Positions 31,149 through 39,833 of a DNA stretch of 39,951 nucleotides are shown here, piece after piece. The stretch comes from Bacteroidia bacterium (GTDB taxonomy: Bacteria > Bacteroidota > Bacteroidia > Chitinophagales > Saprospiraceae). Within the stretch, counting starts at the first letter, position 1; the number at the start of each line of letters is the position of its first letter. The DNA is taken from the NCBI GenBank assembly GCA_030430845.1, contig JAUIKE010000063.1:1-39951 (forward strand). Direction: 5' to 3'. The notes under the pieces were generated by a model, which saw only the letters and a list, made by a program, of their open reading frames with translations, did not search any database and was not told where the DNA came from. Both the position numbers and the translations under genes were made by a program.

Positions 31149-33578
31149 TTAATTTTCAAAAGCCCCTAATTCCACCAGGTGAAGGCCGGGGTTAGCGCTA
31201 TTATACAGCATATTGATCCGCAGGTAGCGAACGGTAGCGGACTCTATCAGGTGCTCATAGCCTTTTTCTGTGGCCGGCAAAGTGTTTTGAGAAAAATCAA
31301 CCAGGGTTTTCCAGTTTTTTTCGTCCAGGGAGCCTTGTATGTTATACTGATAATAGCGCCAGTTGTCCCAGAACGTATAGACTTTCAGGCGGCTGATTTG
31401 TTCTACTTGCTGTAAATCCACCTGTACCCAGTTCTCTTCGCCCTTATGATCGCCCCACATTTCCCACAAACTGATCCGTCCATTATTGGCCATTTCGGCC
31501 TTACCTGGGACGAGATGATCATTAGAAGCTTTGATCGGCGTGCCGGTCGTTAAGCTGGGTTCATTCCAGATCTTGAAATAGCTTTCGGAGACAGCCGAGC
31601 CTATGGGGCTGCCGTTTTTATCAAACAATTGGGCCCGAAGGTGAGTAGTTGAAGTGAAAGGAACGGGGCCGGTATAAGGCGTATCTTTTTTCGTAACAGC
31701 CTGGCCGTCGGTCCGGAACCGAATAATACCGGCGGGGCCCTGGCTCGTAAGGCTTACCCACAGCGTATCTTCAAAACGATGTTTTTCCCAGCTGCCGATA
31801 GGAAGTTCCTTCCATTCACCCTCAGTACTGATTTTTACGGGCTGCAAAAAGAACGACTGATAATACGCTCTGCCCATCATCTGCCCGTCAGCCTTGATGG
31901 CCCGGATGTGAACATGTTGATTGTCGTTGATCGTTAACGGGCCTTTCATTTCCTGCCAGTCGGCAGCGGAGGGTTCTGCTTTTAAGGCGTACTGTAATGA
32001 TAGACCTTTTTGGGTAGCCTGAGCTTCGATCTTTAATTCCTTATCAAACCAGAGGTGTTCATAAAAATTACTTTCTTCTAACTGGGGGTAGCTCAATCCA
32101 TCCAATTGCACCTTAAACGGCATCGTCAGCTTTTCAAATTTTTCGTCTACCCGTTTCTGAAGCGGGCTGAACTCGCTCCAGTCAAGCTCTTTGCCCGACC
32201 ATAATTGCTGGGCCATGCTCGCCACTCGATGACGAAGCCGGGGCAGCTGGTTGAGCTGCGATTGCTCCCAGGCACACATGGTAGCCCCCATCGTTTGCTG
32301 GTTTTCAGGTAATTCCTGACCGACAAAGTCCCCTTCGTTCGCCCAGTGCTCCCAGCGGTTGGGGTGCCACTGTCGATAAATGTACTCGGGCGACCATTTC
32401 CGGTTGTTGACCACGTAAAGGGGTTTGAAACTAGCATTGATGATGGGGTATTCCTTTTCGAGCAAGTCCCTGGGATCATGATATTCTGACTGCCAAAGCA
32501 TAACGATGACGTCATTGGGGATCTGTAATTCTCCTCTTTCTCCAAAGCCGGCCCATACGATCGTCTGTTTCCCCTGGCGTTTAACGAACTCATTCATCCG
32601 GATCAGAAAATGCAGAAACAGCTCGTGCATATTCGGTAGCTGATGCTCGGCCATATAAGCGAGCATATCCGGATCATCCTCCATACCTCCAAAAAAGGCT
32701 TCGTCGCCTCCAATGTGGATATAAGGGGAATGAGAAAAAACCGATGCGACCTCGCCAATGATCGTTTCCAATGCCCGATAGGTCTCTTCCCTGCCCATTG
32801 TAATGGTGTAAGGATTTTTTTCCGGCATCTGGATACCGAACAGCTCCGGCATTTTTGCGACAAACTGTGAAGAATGCCCCGGAACGTCAATTTCGGGTAC
32901 TAAAATAACTCCCCGTTCATAGGCGTATTCATTGAGCGCCAACAGCTGATCTTTGGTATAGGAATGTCCTTCCGTAGCCAGTTGAGGATAGGCATCGGAC
33001 GGAAAAGAAAACGCGGAATCATCCGTCAGGTGAAGGTGGAGATAATTGATCTTATACCAGCGGCACAGGTCAATGATCCGGCGGATGGTTTCGGGGCGGT
33101 GCCAGGCTCGAGCTACATCCAGCATTATGCTCCGGTAGGTATAATCCGGCTGATCCCGAACTACTATTTTAGGGAGGCTCATTTTGGCATCCGCTGCCTG
33201 CCAAAGTGTCGTCAGGGCTGACGCCAGAGCCAGGTAGCTTCCCCCGTTAATCTGGATATCATCGTCTATGTTAATAGCGTAAGCATCCTCATACATATCC
33301 CGATTAAGATCTATACGTAAGGTAACGGTATGTTCCCTTCGCTCCTTATCAAACAGCATTTGATAATCCTCGTCGATTACCTTTTTTAGCGGCTGAAGCT
33401 GTGGGTCCTTAATTTCCAAGCTGAGGCCCTTCGAAAAATCCAGCCGCCCGGGGATGATCAGAACCTCTTGCGGAATAGGCACCAAAGCCGGGGGCCCTGG
33501 ATTGAATGGTTGAGTGCAAGTGCTACAGCAAATAGCAAGAACGGTAGCCAGAGCTACATGGAACCAATAGGTTTTCAT
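31149..33578 (-). CDS. GH20 beta-N-acetylhexosaminidase lipoprotein with C-terminal carbohydrate-binding domains
   Basis: The 809-residue protein has a Cys-containing signal sequence (AICCSTC). A GH20b N-terminal domain runs to about residue 140. The GH20 catalytic domain begins YTYRSIMLDVARAWH (147-161), with the Asp-Glu catalytic pair in HIGGDEAFFGG (Asp292, Glu293). After the barrel come a chitobiase C-terminal-type domain (about 600-665) and a C-terminal F5/8 discoidin-type domain (about 665-809; LKVYTFWDNWRYYQYNIQGS). Substrate-assisted hydrolysis of terminal GlcNAc or GalNAc is expected. It is the first gene of the pair with the downstream six-hairpin enzyme. The lipoprotein anchor puts it on the envelope. 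Confidence 0.95.
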   Translation of the reverse strand: MKTYWFHVALATVLAICCSTCTQPFNPGPPALVPIPQEVLIIPGRLDFSKGLSLEIKDPQLQPLKKVIDEDYQMLFDKERREHTVTLRIDLNRDMYEDAYAINIDDDIQINGGSYLALASALTTLWQAADAKMSLPKIVVRDQPDYTYRSIMLDVARAWHRPETIRRIIDLCRWYKINYLHLHLTDDSAFSFPSDAYPQLATEGHSYTKDQLLALNEYAYERGVILVPEIDVPGHSSQFVAKMPELFGIQMPEKNPYTITMGREETYRALETIIGEVASVFSHSPYIHIGGDEAFFGGMEDDPDMLAYMAEHQLPNMHELFLHFLIRMNEFVKRQGKQTIVWAGFGERGELQIPNDVIVMLWQSEYHDPRDLLEKEYPIINASFKPLYVVNNRKWSPEYIYRQWHPNRWEHWANEGDFVGQELPENQQTMGATMCAWEQSQLNQLPRLRHRVASMAQQLWSGKELDWSEFSPLQKRVDEKFEKLTMPFKVQLDGLSYPQLEESNFYEHLWFDKELKIEAQATQKGLSLQYALKAEPSAADWQEMKGPLTINDNQHVHIRAIKADGQMMGRAYYQSFFLQPVKISTEGEWKELPIGSWEKHRFEDTLWVSLTSQGPAGIIRFRTDGQAVTKKDTPYTGPVPFTSTTHLRAQLFDKNGSPIGSAVSESYFKIWNEPSLTTGTPIKASNDHLVPGKAEMANNGRISLWEMWGDHKGEENWVQVDLQQVEQISRLKVYTFWDNWRYYQYNIQGSLDEKNWKTLVDFSQNTLPATEKGYEHLIESATVRYLRINMLYNSANPGLHLVELGAFEN

Positions 33579-33689
33579 TAGCGGCAGTGATTTTCTATAC
33601 AGTCTTACGGGTAGATTTAATCAGTTCATTAGCAAATCAGTCAAAAAGAACCATAATAATACGACGAAAGTAATTGAATTCAATCCCTA

Positions 33690-34391
33690 TTATGTTAAAG
33701 GCAAACCAATGAACCATTTTGCAAAGCTATCAAGTATTCCAATCCGAATCCCAAAAAACAGGATACTGTGGACCGCTAAATATAATAAGAAGATAAGAGG
33801 AAACACCCACCTCCCATTTTTTTGTTTTCGTTCAATAATCATTAAAGTAATGAGGAGGGCATAAACAACCAGAGCAGTTACCAGATAAGGCGCGCCCACA
33901 TCAAAGTAGTTTCTGATGACCCTCAACAGGGACGGCTCAATAAACACAATGCCGGTCGCAATCATTGCCCGTGCATGAACAGAAACGTTCTTCCGGTATC
34001 TCATGGCTATAAAATAAGCCGTGCCTAAGATGATCAAGTCCTTGAAAGGCACCAGTAATTTAAATCCCAGGTAGTCTTCATCCAAAGAATGTCGACTATG
34101 TACCAATAACAAAACCGATATAAAAACCAGTGAAATCAATACATATGATGATTTCCCTATTTGCCGGTGCAGTTTAAACTTTTTCTTCTTGATCAGAATT
34201 GGTTGTACGATCACCATCGAGATCCACAGGAAAGCAATAACGGCATGAAAGTGAAAATAAAAATTGAGGCCTTCTGAATGGACAAAGAATTTAGAAAAGT
34301 AAGAGTTCCAAAATCCCAGAAAAACTAAAATGAGCAGACCGGCAAGGAAGTATCCTGCATTTTCAAACTGTAGGCTTTTGGGGGTTGACAT
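33690..34391 (-). CDS. Heptahelical membrane protein, DUF2306-like
   Basis: The hydrophobic protein has about 233 residues with six or seven helices. I use the ATG at 34391 (MSTPKSLQFENAGYFLAGLL) because the upstream extension to 34445 is short and polar. Conserved-looking His residues lie in LNFYFHFHAVIAF, KLHRQIGKSSYV and SVHARAMIATG. This His arrangement resembles the DUF2306/cytochrome-like membrane families, but I cannot assign it firmly. Heme binding is possible but unproven. It is divergent from the GH28 gene and has no functional link to the flanking glycosidases. Confidence 0.65.
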   Translation of the reverse strand: MSTPKSLQFENAGYFLAGLLILVFLGFWNSYFSKFFVHSEGLNFYFHFHAVIAFLWISMVIVQPILIKKKKFKLHRQIGKSSYVLISLVFISVLLLVHSRHSLDEDYLGFKLLVPFKDLIILGTAYFIAMRYRKNVSVHARAMIATGIVFIEPSLLRVIRNYFDVGAPYLVTALVVYALLITLMIIERKQKNGRWVFPLIFLLYLAVHSILFFGIRIGILDSFAKWFIGLPLT

Positions 34392-34454
34392 GGTTCTGGT
34401 GTTATTTGTGATTAAATAGTGGTTTTTGTTAGTCAGTAAGGACATAAACTATAC

Positions 34455-34496
34455 TTAAAGGTAATTCGCCGCCCTTCGGCAGCGAATCACCTTTAA
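34455..34496. terminator. Hairpin in the gap between membrane protein and GH28 genes
   Basis: Arms of about 19 bp (34455-34473 with 34478-34496, two mismatches) form a GC-rich stem followed by TTTTTG. It is just upstream of the membrane-protein start, so a terminator for that gene is not expected. It may end an unrelated transcript or regulate the divergent promoter. Confidence 0.5.
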
Positions 34497-34568
34497 ATAT
34501 TTTTGTCCAATTACTTACATCTTCAAAATACTTAAAAAAAGAATAGCATTGCTAAAATATTGAAGGGT

Positions 34569-34588
34569 ACCTCAGCAAAAGCTGAGGT
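34569..34588 (+). promoter_or_regulatory. Leader hairpin before the GH28 gene
   Basis: Perfect 8-bp arms 34569-34576 and 34581-34588 have an AAAA loop, 55 bases before the preferred ATG at 34643. It may be part of the mRNA leader. A TATTTTTG match to the Bacteroidota -7 element lies at 34498-34505 but overlaps the T-run after the upstream hairpin, so it is ambiguous. Confidence 0.35.
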
Positions 34589-34642
34589 AAATTAGAGGTG
34601 CAACCAAATTATTTCCATTTTTTCAGTCAAATACCCTCAAAG

Positions 34643-36358
34643 ATGTCAGCTTTCACCCGATTTTTTCCCATCTACCTAACATTAGTTGTTCTGATTTTTT
34701 CCTGCGAAAATCCTAATCAAAATGCAGTCTATCAATCCGGTTCAAGTGAACCGGCAGGCTCTACTGACTGGCTCTATGCCGACTTACCCTTCGACATGCC
34801 GCGAGTGCAGGAGCCCCAATTTCCGGATTTCGAAGTAAAGCTGACGGACTTTGGAGCGGTAGGAGACGGCAACACTAAAAATACAAAGGCCTTCGTCGAT
34901 GCTATTAATAAGCTGTCAGAGCAAGGCGGCGGCACCCTCATCATCCCCCGCGGCATCTGGCTGACCGGCCCGATTACGCTAAAAAGCAATATTCGTATTC
35001 ATACAGAAGCAGGTGCCCTGGTGAAGTTCAGCGACGACAAAGATGACTATCCCCTGGTGGCCACCAGCTTCGAAGGGTTGGAGACTTACCGCTCTACCTC
35101 GCCCATCAATGGCCTTAATTTGGAAAATATCGCCTTCACCGGAAAGGGGATTTTCGATGGGTCGGGTGACGCCTGGCGCCATGTAAAAAAAGACAAAATG
35201 GCTCCCGGTTCCTGGAAAAAACTCGTGAATTCAGGCGGCGTACTGAGCGATGACGGGCGCATCTGGTACCCCTCCGAGGAATATAAAAAAGGCGACACTG
35301 CCGGCAACTTCAACGTGCCCGACCTGAGCACCAAAGAGCAATTCGAATCCATCAAGGACTACCTCCGCCCGGTAATGGTCAGTCTGGTGAAATGCAAGAA
35401 GGTATTGCTCGACGGGCCGACCTTCCAAAATTCTCCGGCCTGGAATATCCACCCACTGATGTGCGAGGATGTGATCATTCGCAACCTGACCGTCCGCAAT
35501 CCCTGGTACTCTCAAAACGGAGACGGCCTGGACCTGGAATCCTGCAAGAATGCATTGATTTATAATAATACCTTTGATGTGGGTGATGATGCCATTTGTT
35601 TTAAATCCGGCAAAAACGAAGACGGGCGAAAGCGGGGTATGCCTACGGAAAATGTGATCGTCTCACACAATGTGGTTTATCATGGCCATGGAGGCTTTGT
35701 GGTGGGCAGCGAAATGTCGGGAGGCGTTCGGAACGTCAAAGTATCCGATTGTACTTTTATCGGTACGGACGTTGGACTGCGGTTTAAGAGTACCCGCGGG
35801 CGTGGTGGGGTAGTGGAGAATATTCATATTTCAAACATCGACATGATCGAAATCCCTACCGAAGCGATCCGCTTCAATCTTTTTTACGGTGGCAACTCAC
35901 CTATTCTCGAAAGCGACCAGGAAGCCGAAACGGAAGCCAGAGACGAGACGCTGGTACCGGTTACAGAAGAAACCCCTTCTTTCAGAAACATTCACATGAA
36001 AAACATCAAGGTGTCCCGTTCGCATACAGCCGCTAAATTTCAGGGGCTTCCAGAGATGAATCTTCAGAATGTCACCTTGGAAGACGCTGTTTTCGAAACG
36101 CGTTTCGGTATTACAGTGATCGACGGGGATCGCATTAACTTCCGGGATATTAAGCTTGAGCAAGAAGAAGGACCGGGCTTGACATTTTACAACACCAAAA
36201 ACAGCAGTGTAGAAGAAATGACCTTTGCTAATGAGCAGGAAAACTGGGTAAGGGTGCTTGGGAAATTATCTTCGGACCTACAGCTATCCATAGAAGGGCT
36301 CTCTTCTTCGAAAGTCGTCTATGGGCAGGGAGCCGGGGAAAAATCAATAATTGATTGA
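34643..36358 (+). CDS. GH28 polygalacturonase-family lipoprotein
   Basis: Counting from the ATG at 34643 gives 571 residues; an upstream GTG (34598) would add 15 residues before the signal peptide and is not preferred. The signal ends in LVVLIFSC with Cys21 as likely lipid site. The right-handed beta-helix domain has GH28 motifs: NGDGLD (about 292-297), GDDAICFKSG (about 314-323), YHGHGGFVVGSEMSGG (about 346-361) and GLRFKST. The early LTDFGAVGDGNTKNTKAF is the standard GH28 opening. Hydrolysis of homogalacturonan or a related uronide glycan is expected; Bacteroidota relatives often act on rhamnogalacturonan side structures. No SusC/D is adjacent. Confidence 0.93.
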   Translation: MSAFTRFFPIYLTLVVLIFSCENPNQNAVYQSGSSEPAGSTDWLYADLPFDMPRVQEPQFPDFEVKLTDFGAVGDGNTKNTKAFVDAINKLSEQGGGTLIIPRGIWLTGPITLKSNIRIHTEAGALVKFSDDKDDYPLVATSFEGLETYRSTSPINGLNLENIAFTGKGIFDGSGDAWRHVKKDKMAPGSWKKLVNSGGVLSDDGRIWYPSEEYKKGDTAGNFNVPDLSTKEQFESIKDYLRPVMVSLVKCKKVLLDGPTFQNSPAWNIHPLMCEDVIIRNLTVRNPWYSQNGDGLDLESCKNALIYNNTFDVGDDAICFKSGKNEDGRKRGMPTENVIVSHNVVYHGHGGFVVGSEMSGGVRNVKVSDCTFIGTDVGLRFKSTRGRGGVVENIHISNIDMIEIPTEAIRFNLFYGGNSPILESDQEAETEARDETLVPVTEETPSFRNIHMKNIKVSRSHTAAKFQGLPEMNLQNVTLEDAVFETRFGITVIDGDRINFRDIKLEQEEGPGLTFYNTKNSSVEEMTFANEQENWVRVLGKLSSDLQLSIEGLSSSKVVYGQGAGEKSIID

Positions 36359-36385
36359 TGGGAGGCGCTCCCATCAATCAATTAT
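36347..36385. terminator. 18-bp-stem hairpin between GH28 and VOC genes
   Basis: Perfect arms 36347-36364 and 36368-36385 have the loop GCG. Stop codons of both genes (36356-36358 and 36374-36376) are inside the stem, as are the last three codons of each gene. The intergenic gap is only 15 bp. Confidence 0.85.
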
Positions 36386-36790
36386 CAATCCCTTATTGTT
36401 TTCATTGGGCTCCAGCAAATCCCACAGATTTCCATACAGGTCCTCAAAGACTGCCACTTTGCCATAGGGGAACTCTTGTGGCGGTCGGACAAATTGGACC
36501 TTTTTTGCTTTTAGTTTTTCGTAATCCCGCTCAAAATCATCTGTGAAAAGAAAAAGGAAAACTCTTCCTCCTGTTTGATTGCCAATGCTTCGTGCTTGTT
36601 CCTCATTGGCCGCCTTTGCTAATAACAAAGTACATTCTTTAGCGCCAGGTGGAGCGACTATCACCCATCTCTTCTCATCATCCAGGTAGGTATCCTCTAA
36701 CAACTTAAACCCAAGGGTATTGGTATAAAAATCAATCGCTTCATCATAATCTTTTACCACCAGGGCGATGTGGGCAATTCTTTGATACAT
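36374..36790 (-). CDS. VOC/glyoxalase-superfamily protein
   Basis: The 138-residue single-module VOC protein begins IAHIALVVKDYDEAIDFYTN with metal-ligand His8 in the usual position. It continues through FKLLEDTYLDDEKRWVIVAP to FEDLYGNLWDLLEP, where the terminal Glu-type ligand lies. It resembles bleomycin-resistance or glyoxalase-like proteins but the substrate is unknown. The gene is 12 bp downstream of the DUF1801 gene on the same strand. It is the last gene of a GH92-DUF1801-VOC transcript unit, though the latter two have no obvious glycan function. Confidence 0.88.
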   Translation of the reverse strand: MYQRIAHIALVVKDYDEAIDFYTNTLGFKLLEDTYLDDEKRWVIVAPPGAKECTLLLAKAANEEQARSIGNQTGGRVFLFLFTDDFERDYEKLKAKKVQFVRPPQEFPYGKVAVFEDLYGNLWDLLEPNENNKGLIID

Positions 36791-36802
36791 ACAATGTCTT
36801 GT

Positions 36803-37453
36803 TTACTTATTTTTCATCGATTTATAATTATCGTGCAAGCCCTCTCCCTTCATGATATTCGGAAGGTATTTTTCTATTCTTGATGTTCGGGTTTTAGATT
36901 GCTTAGGCGCGGAAAAATAAAGAATATAGCCTCTTTGCCGTCCTTTTGTAAGTGCTTTAAAGGCTTCTTCGAAGTCAGGATCTTCCTCAAATTTCTGCAG
37001 TAATTCGTCCGGCATTGGCTCCAGCTCCTTTTTGAATGGAACCTTTAAGCCTTTCTTTTCTATTTCAATCGCCTGCTGGATGTAGGATTTTATTTGAGAT
37101 TCCTGGTCAAAAATATCTTGTACCTCAGTAAATCGGAGCTGACGGGCAGCCTGTGAGCTTTTGCCGGGAGCAAGCAGCATTTTATGTGTATCCTTTAACA
37201 GAGTACCTTTGAAAAAAGAGATGAAAGCATAGTCCTTAAAAGCCGAAACGATCAACACATTACTATCCCCGAGGGTATAGCATGGCTGAGACCATTTATA
37301 CTCTTCCTTCAGCTCAGTGTCCAGCACTATTTTCCTTAATGCAATCAACTCTTCCTGCCAGCTATGGACTTTGCATTGAGGCGTTTGATAATGCTCGCAG
37401 CGACCGCATCCTTCGAGCAGATAGGTGTCGACATGAGGATTCATTTTTTTCAT
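36803..37453 (-). CDS. DUF1801/YdeI-like protein
   Basis: The 216-residue protein has a DUF1801 (YdhG-like) N-terminal domain in which KWSQPCYTLGDSNVLIVSAF and AFISFFKGTLLKD are the typical core strands. A C-terminal YdeI/OmdA-type segment follows (PDELLQKFEEDPDFEEAFKA and ILYFSAPKQSKTRTSRIEKY). A Cys-rich N-terminus, CGRCEHYQTPQCKVH, is present. Such proteins are cytosolic and their function is unknown; some are linked to metal or frataxin-like folds. It starts 3 bp downstream of the GH92 stop and ends 12 bp before the VOC gene, so the three are likely co-transcribed. Confidence 0.85.
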   Translation of the reverse strand: MKKMNPHVDTYLLEGCGRCEHYQTPQCKVHSWQEELIALRKIVLDTELKEEYKWSQPCYTLGDSNVLIVSAFKDYAFISFFKGTLLKDTHKMLLAPGKSSQAARQLRFTEVQDIFDQESQIKSYIQQAIEIEKKGLKVPFKKELEPMPDELLQKFEEDPDFEEAFKALTKGRQRGYILYFSAPKQSKTRTSRIEKYLPNIMKGEGLHDNYKSMKNK

Positions 37454-37456
37454 TTA

Positions 37457-39781
37457 TTAAAAAATATTTGGTTGCTTACTCATTTCAAAAACGAGTTCAC
37501 CGCCATTTACAATGTCCTGATGAGATAATAGATTGTCTTCCAAAATACGCCCATTTACAGTAACACTCTTAACATAAACGTTTTCTTTACTTTGATTAAT
37601 CGCTTTGATGCTTAAGGTTTTACCATTGCTCAGATGAATAATTGCTTCTTTAACCAAAGGGCTTCCTAAGGCATAATCTGTTGAGCCCGGCGTTACCGGA
37701 TAAAAGCCTAAGCTGCTAAAAATGTACCAGGCACTCATTTGTCCGGCATCGTCGTTTCCACATAATCCCTCCACGCCTGGGCCATACATATTATCCATGA
37801 TCATACGCACTCGAGATTGCGTTTTTTCGGGATGCCCGGTCCAATTGTACAGGTACGGAATATGGTGTCCCGGTTCGTTGCCATGCACGTAATTCCCAAT
37901 GATACCGTCCCGGGTGATGTCCTCATGCTTTTCAATGTATTTTTCCTCTATTTCCATTGTAAAAAGGGAGTCCAGCCGTTCTGTCATCCGCTCTTTTCCT
38001 CCCATTATCTCTACCATGTCCTCTATGTTTTGAGGGACATACAAGCCGTAATTCCAGGCATTTCCTTCGATAAAACCTTGTCCATGGGTGTCCATTGGGT
38101 CAAAGTTTTCCCGAAATCTCCCATCAGCCAGTTTGGGGCGCATAAATCCAATGCCCGGATCGTATACATTTTTATAATACTCCGAACGCTTTAAAAATTC
38201 TTTTTCTACGGGATCCTCCCCCAGCCGCTTGGCCATCTGCGCAATGCACCAATCATTGTAAGCGTATTCCAAGGTTTTAGAAACGGAGGAATGGCTCAGA
38301 TCATCCGGAACGTAGTGGTAGTCTATGTATTCCCCTAAGCCATCAAAATATCTCACATGAGCCGTATTCACAGAGGCTTGTAAGGCACGCCGGGGGTCAA
38401 AATCACCTACGTTTTTTGCCATAGCGTCCGCAATGACCGAAGTGGCATGATACCCGATCATACACCAGTTCTCGTTAGCATAATGCGACCAAATAGGAAG
38501 CATTTTATGAACGCTCTCATCGTGATGGGCCAGCATGCTTTTTATCATATCGTTATTGCGTTCGGGCTGTGTGATATTGAATAGAGGATGCAGGGCTCGG
38601 TAAGTGTCCCAAAGGGAAAAAATCGTATAGTTGGTAAAGCCTTCGGATAGATGAATATTTTGGTCCAGTCCCCTGTATTGTCCGTCCACATCCTCATATA
38701 AAATAGGCGACAGATTCGTATGATACATGGCGGTGTAAAAAGTAGTTTTATCCGCTTCCGACAAGGTGGTTACTTCTATTTTAGAGAGTTCTTTGTTCCA
38801 TTTCGCCCTTGTTTCTTCACGCGTTTTGTCAAAATCCCAATGGGGGATTTCAACCTCCATATTCTTCAGCGCTCCGGCTGTGCTGACTGGAGAGAGGGCG
38901 AACTTGACCTTGATCTTTTCGCCTTCAGCAGCATCAAAATTAAAATAGGCTCGCAGGTCTTTCCCTGCCATTTCCGGAAAATTCTCCGATTGATTAAAGC
39001 GCCGGTAAAAACCATCATAGATTTCCTTATTGTATTTCTTGTGCCCATAACTTTTGAAAGCTTTGGAGAACTGCATGGCAAAAAACACCTTTTTGGTACG
39101 CGCCCAGCCCTTGGTTTGCCTGTAGCCGGTCACTAAGGAATCATTTTCCACGCGTAGGAAGGTCCATACATTTTTATTGTCGTGATGATAAACATTATAC
39201 ACCAGGTCGAGTAGAATGTGCGCATCGGCAGACTCAGGGAAAGTATATTGATGGAAACCCACTCGTTCGCTGGCAGTGAGTTCCGCTTGGATCTCGTAGC
39301 TGTCCAGGGCCACTTGATAATAAGCGGGGGATGCCTCTTCCTTCTCATGTGAAAAAACAGAATAGAAGCCTTTATTTCCGTCTGGAGTTTCGATGGGGTC
39401 TAAGACTAAATCCCCGACCGTAGGCATCAGCAACATATCTCCCAGGTCGGAATGGCCTGTGCCGCTAAAATTGGTATGTGCAAAACCAAGGATGGTCGTA
39501 TCGCGATATTGATAGCCCGCACAGTATTCATAGGTTTCGGGATTATAGCTTCCATCCTCCCGGAACATGGTTTCAAAATTGGTTTGCGGACTCAATTGCA
39601 CCATCCCAAAAGGAGCAGTGGCTCCTGGAAATACATGTCCCATTTTGCTGGTCCCGATAAAGGGGTTTACATACTTTGTAAAATCTGGAAGGGGCTTATT
39701 GGAAGATTTATGAGTCTCCAATTCCTTGCTACATGAATTCAAGAATAGCACACAGGTAAGTAGAAGTATTCGTTTTTTCAT
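37457..39781 (-). CDS. GH92 alpha-mannosidase lipoprotein
   Basis: The 774-residue protein has a short lipoprotein signal (LTCVLFLNSC, Cys17) and full GH92 structure. Landmarks are VNPFIGTS, HVFPGATAPFGMVQLSPQTN, YCAGYQYRDTTILGFAHTNF, TNYTIFSLWDTYRALHPLF, HYANENWCMIGYHATSVIAD, EGNAWNYGLYVPQN, GNEPGHHIPYLYNWTG and GNDDAGQMSAWYIFSSLGFY. GH92 enzymes are Ca-dependent exo-alpha-mannosidases acting on alpha-1,2/1,3/1,6 linkages of N-glycans or fungal mannans. With the nearby GH20 beta-N-acetylhexosaminidase this suggests removal of GlcNAc and mannose residues from glycoprotein glycans. No SusC/SusD is adjacent. It heads the transcript with DUF1801 and VOC genes. Confidence 0.95.
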   Translation of the reverse strand: MKKRILLLTCVLFLNSCSKELETHKSSNKPLPDFTKYVNPFIGTSKMGHVFPGATAPFGMVQLSPQTNFETMFREDGSYNPETYEYCAGYQYRDTTILGFAHTNFSGTGHSDLGDMLLMPTVGDLVLDPIETPDGNKGFYSVFSHEKEEASPAYYQVALDSYEIQAELTASERVGFHQYTFPESADAHILLDLVYNVYHHDNKNVWTFLRVENDSLVTGYRQTKGWARTKKVFFAMQFSKAFKSYGHKKYNKEIYDGFYRRFNQSENFPEMAGKDLRAYFNFDAAEGEKIKVKFALSPVSTAGALKNMEVEIPHWDFDKTREETRAKWNKELSKIEVTTLSEADKTTFYTAMYHTNLSPILYEDVDGQYRGLDQNIHLSEGFTNYTIFSLWDTYRALHPLFNITQPERNNDMIKSMLAHHDESVHKMLPIWSHYANENWCMIGYHATSVIADAMAKNVGDFDPRRALQASVNTAHVRYFDGLGEYIDYHYVPDDLSHSSVSKTLEYAYNDWCIAQMAKRLGEDPVEKEFLKRSEYYKNVYDPGIGFMRPKLADGRFRENFDPMDTHGQGFIEGNAWNYGLYVPQNIEDMVEIMGGKERMTERLDSLFTMEIEEKYIEKHEDITRDGIIGNYVHGNEPGHHIPYLYNWTGHPEKTQSRVRMIMDNMYGPGVEGLCGNDDAGQMSAWYIFSSLGFYPVTPGSTDYALGSPLVKEAIIHLSNGKTLSIKAINQSKENVYVKSVTVNGRILEDNLLSHQDIVNGGELVFEMSKQPNIF

Positions 39782-39833
39782 AATACCTCTAAAGGTAAAG
39801 GTTTTCCCTTATGGGATAGCATTGAGTGAACTA

